Below the pieces are notes generated by a model. It was not told the DNA's origin, ran no database searches, and saw only the letters and a program-made list of their open reading frames with translations. Positions 4,625 through 5,973 of a stretch of DNA of 5,973 bases are shown here, in pieces (the stretch's first letter is position 1; each line of letters opens with the position of its first letter). The stretch is from Planctomycetota bacterium (GTDB lineage: Bacteria > Planctomycetota > UBA1135 > GCA-002686595): positions 1 through 5,973 of the forward strand of contig JAJFFA010000590.1 of the NCBI GenBank assembly GCA_021776885.1. The letters run 5' to 3'. A program made the translations under genes and the position numbers.

Positions 4625-5371
4625 CTAGCAGCCCAGCGTCATGTACATCTTCATGGCGCGTTCGAAGCTCTTGCACGCGGCCGCCAGCGCCGGGTGGCTC
4701 GCCGTGTCGTCGGCCTTGAGCATCCAGCTGTTGTAGTCCATCAACGTTGGCTTCGAGTACCACATGTTGGCGGTCTCGCGGGCTGCGATCGCGTTCGAAG
4801 TGCTGAGGTGCCTCTTGGTGCTGTCGTCGAGAGCGCCGACACGCTCGTTCATTGTGTTCAGCGTCGCGTACAAGGCCTCGAAACGCGCCTGCGTCCCGGC
4901 CTTGCAGGCGCCTTCGACGGGCGGCAGAACCGCGCCGATGTCCTCGAGCAAGGACCAGTGCTCGTCGAGGGTGCGCACCAGGAGCGCCAGCGGAGCGTTC
5001 TCGACCGAGCATCCGCTGCTCTGCGCCTCGCTCGCCGTCACCTCGTGCGCCGAGTCGCGCATCAACTGTACGAGCTCGATCGTCGCTCGTGTATAGGGGC
5101 AGTGCTCGACGACGTAGCCGGTGGCTTCGCGTAGCTCGACGCGCCGTGCCGCTGAGAGCTGGGCGACGTGCTCGCGCACCTGGCTCATCCCGAGCCTCAC
5201 GTGCTCGAGGTTCTGGCGCTGGTAGGCCTGGACCTCGGCCTCCGTCATCGCGAACACGGAGCGGATCTCGGCGCAGACGTTCGTGCCCGCAGTGCCCGAA
5301 TCCTGGGCAGCCCACAGGGCGGCGGGCAGCGTCAGCAACAGGGGCGCGGTCAACAGGGCGGTCTTCGACAT
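4625..5371 (-). CDS. Secreted six-cysteine protein of unknown family
   Basis: I do not recognise a family. The 248-residue product has a Sec signal peptide (MSKTALL, hydrophobic 5-20, probable cleavage after A22 of WAAQD). The mature part is largely helical and polar, with six cysteines (C33, C91, C121, C156, C233, C248), the last being the final residue, and aromatic and methionine-rich stretches near the C-terminus (MWYSKPTLMDYNSWML, 203-218; MKMYMTLGC, 240-248). An even number of cysteines in an exported protein suggests up to three disulfides. No CxxCH heme site, lipobox or catalytic motif is visible. The start is well supported: GGAGG lies 7 bases before the ATG at 5371, the best ribosome site in the window. 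The same frame stays open to 5860, but across sequence that encodes the divergent sigma factor. The thiol-oxidoreductase gene follows after 6 bases, so the two are almost surely one operon and that protein may act on these cysteines. Confidence 0.82.
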   Translation of the reverse strand: MSKTALLTAPLLLTLPAALWAAQDSGTAGTNVCAEIRSVFAMTEAEVQAYQRQNLEHVRLGMSQVREHVAQLSAARRVELREATGYVVEHCPYTRATIELVQLMRDSAHEVTASEAQSSGCSVENAPLALLVRTLDEHWSLLEDIGAVLPPVEGACKAGTQARFEALYATLNTMNERVGALDDSTKRHLSTSNAIAARETANMWYSKPTLMDYNSWMLKADDTASHPALAAACKSFERAMKMYMTLGC

Positions 5372-5378
5372 GGTGGAA

Positions 5379-5383
5379 CCTCC
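5379..5383 (-). promoter_or_regulatory. Shine-Dalgarno site of the six-Cys gene
   Basis: GGAGG on the minus strand, 7 bases before the ATG at 5371. It fixes that start against in-frame upstream alternatives and is the only textbook ribosome site I see in the window. Confidence 0.75.
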
Positions 5384-5403
5384 AGAAAACTCTTCGAATC
5401 GAT

Positions 5404-5420
5404 GGCGCCTGGGCGGCGCC
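5404..5420. repeat. Paired GGCGCC blocks forming an inverted repeat
   Basis: Two GGCGCC blocks are separated by 5 bases. Each block is itself a palindrome, so together they form both a direct and an inverted repeat and could fold into a 6-base-stem hairpin. It lies 33-49 bases upstream of the six-Cys start codon, in the 5' leader or promoter. Confidence 0.45.
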
Positions 5421-5530
5421 GCTGCTCCTGGATGTCGCTGGATGGGGCTCGGCTTGCACCCGCAGCAGAGAAAAGAAAAGGCTGCAATGAGCCCTGCCGC
5501 CGGCGACATGGCTACGTACAGCCGAACGAC

Positions 5531-5973
5531 ATGCCTAGATCGAGCCGCGTTCCGACACATTCGGGCACGAGCGCCGGTCCTCCGGGTGCGAGCCTCTCGC
5601 CGACGGAGTTCGCCGAGCGCTTCGAGGCTGCGGCCGGGGTCCTGTGGACTCTGGCCGCGGGAGTGCTGGCGGACCGCTCGCAGGCAGAGGACGTTCTGCA
5701 GGAGGCCTGTGTGATCGCCTTGCAGAAACTGCAGCAGTTCCGAACCGAGACGAGCTTCACAGCGTGGATGGGGCGCATCGTGCGCTTCGTCGCGCTGAAC
5801 CACCTGCGCTCTCGAATACGGCGGCGGGTGGTCGCCGATGAGAACGGGCTGGCGGAACACTTTGCGTCACCGAAGGTGCGCGAGCTCGAACTCCTTGTCG
5901 GCGCAGGGGGTCAGGTCACGGGCGACCAGGGTCACTTCGACGACGAGCTGGCCCAGGCCCTGGGCGAGCTGCG
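5531..5973 (+). CDS. ECF-type RNA polymerase sigma factor (partial, 3' end beyond the window)
   Basis: I read 147 codons from the ATG at 5531 to the right edge with no stop. After a Ser/Pro/Gly-rich N-terminal tail (1-24), residues 25-99 match sigma-70 region 2: FAERFEAAAGVLWTLAAGVL (27-46), the hallmark DRSQAEDVLQEACVIALQKL (48-67) that contacts core polymerase, and FTAWMGRIVRFVALNHLRSR (76-95), the segment that recognises and melts the -10 element. A linker follows, and DDELAQALGEL (137-147) appears to begin region 4, which lies beyond the window. ECF sigma factors switch on small regulons, often for envelope stress, and are usually held by an anti-sigma factor encoded next door; that gene would be to the right. 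No strong Shine-Dalgarno site precedes the ATG, and the frame is open upstream. Being divergent from the six-Cys/redoxin operon makes that operon a candidate target. Confidence 0.9.
   Translation, partial: MPRSSRVPTHSGTSAGPPGASLSPTEFAERFEAAAGVLWTLAAGVLADRSQAEDVLQEACVIALQKLQQFRTETSFTAWMGRIVRFVALNHLRSRIRRRVVADENGLAEHFASPKVRELELLVGAGGQVTGDQGHFDDELAQALGEL

Larger units (their letters stand above)
5372..5530. promoter_or_regulatory. Divergent intergenic region between the six-Cys gene and the ECF sigma gene
   Basis: A 159-base gap that should hold promoters for both directions. It contains the GGAGG site of the minus-strand gene, a GGCGCC-N5-GGCGCC inverted repeat (5404-5420), two direct CTGGATG copies 10 bases apart (5428-5434 and 5438-5444), and a purine run rich in A (5468-5481). 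I could not assign convincing -35/-10 boxes in either direction. Confidence 0.55.

Noticed and set aside
5375..5400. GGAACC as an ECF-type -35 box facing the sigma gene
   Set aside because: It is largely the complement of the other strand's ribosome site, and no convincing -10 element follows at 16-17 bases.
4625..5860. Longer version of the six-Cys protein, including a lipoprotein-like start at 5509 (MSPAAGLIAAFSFLCCGC)
   Set aside because: The ATG at 5371 has GGAGG at 7 bases and a clean Sec signal peptide. The extension from 5509 has a non-canonical lipobox and overlaps the divergent promoter; beyond it, the frame overlaps the sigma gene antisense.
5951..5965. Inverted repeat GCCCAG-GCC-CTGGGC at the right edge
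   Set aside because: It lies inside the sigma-factor reading frame (Ala-Gln-Ala-Leu-Gly codons) and is easily explained by coding sequence in GC-rich DNA.

Overview
This is a compact, high-GC bacterial window with two partial genes at its edges and five complete genes between them. Two lipoproteins with lipoboxes, a Sec-exported protein and a periplasmic-type thioredoxin fold point to a diderm cell envelope. High GC, mostly weak or absent Shine-Dalgarno sites, and an ECF sigma factor resembling those I associate with planctomycetes suggest a high-GC Planctomycetota relative. That taxonomic guess is low-confidence; Myxococcota or Acidobacteriota cannot be excluded.

Left part (1-1685, minus strand): a lipoprotein substrate-binding protein of the PhnD/SsuA superfamily overlaps by 4 bases (ATGA) an ABC ATPase of PhnC type that runs off the left edge. 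The binding protein most resembles the subfamily named putative selenate ABC transporter substrate-binding protein, rather than true phosphonate-binding PhnD. Permease genes would be expected just beyond the left edge.

Middle (1880-2798, plus strand): a MarR-family regulator is followed by a DoxX-family four-helix membrane protein, a common pairing. The 194-base divergent gap before marR carries a perfect 12-base palindrome and a 23-base imperfect dyad placed where an autoregulatory operator would be. A 425-base convergent gap (2799-3223) follows, in which I see a small hairpin, an inverted repeat and no credible gene.

Right part (3224-5371, minus strand): in transcription order, a secreted six-cysteine protein of unknown family, a TlpA/redoxin-like lipoprotein only 6 bases downstream, then a cytoplasmic ankyrin-repeat protein 108 bases further on. 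Divergent from this set, an ECF sigma factor starts at 5531 and runs off the right edge. The exported six-Cys protein, the exported thiol-disulfide oxidoreductase and the divergent ECF sigma factor may form an envelope thiol or stress module. This is inferred from gene order and cysteine content and is the most interesting possibility here. I found no CRISPR array, tRNA, rRNA, insertion sequence or toxin-antitoxin pair.
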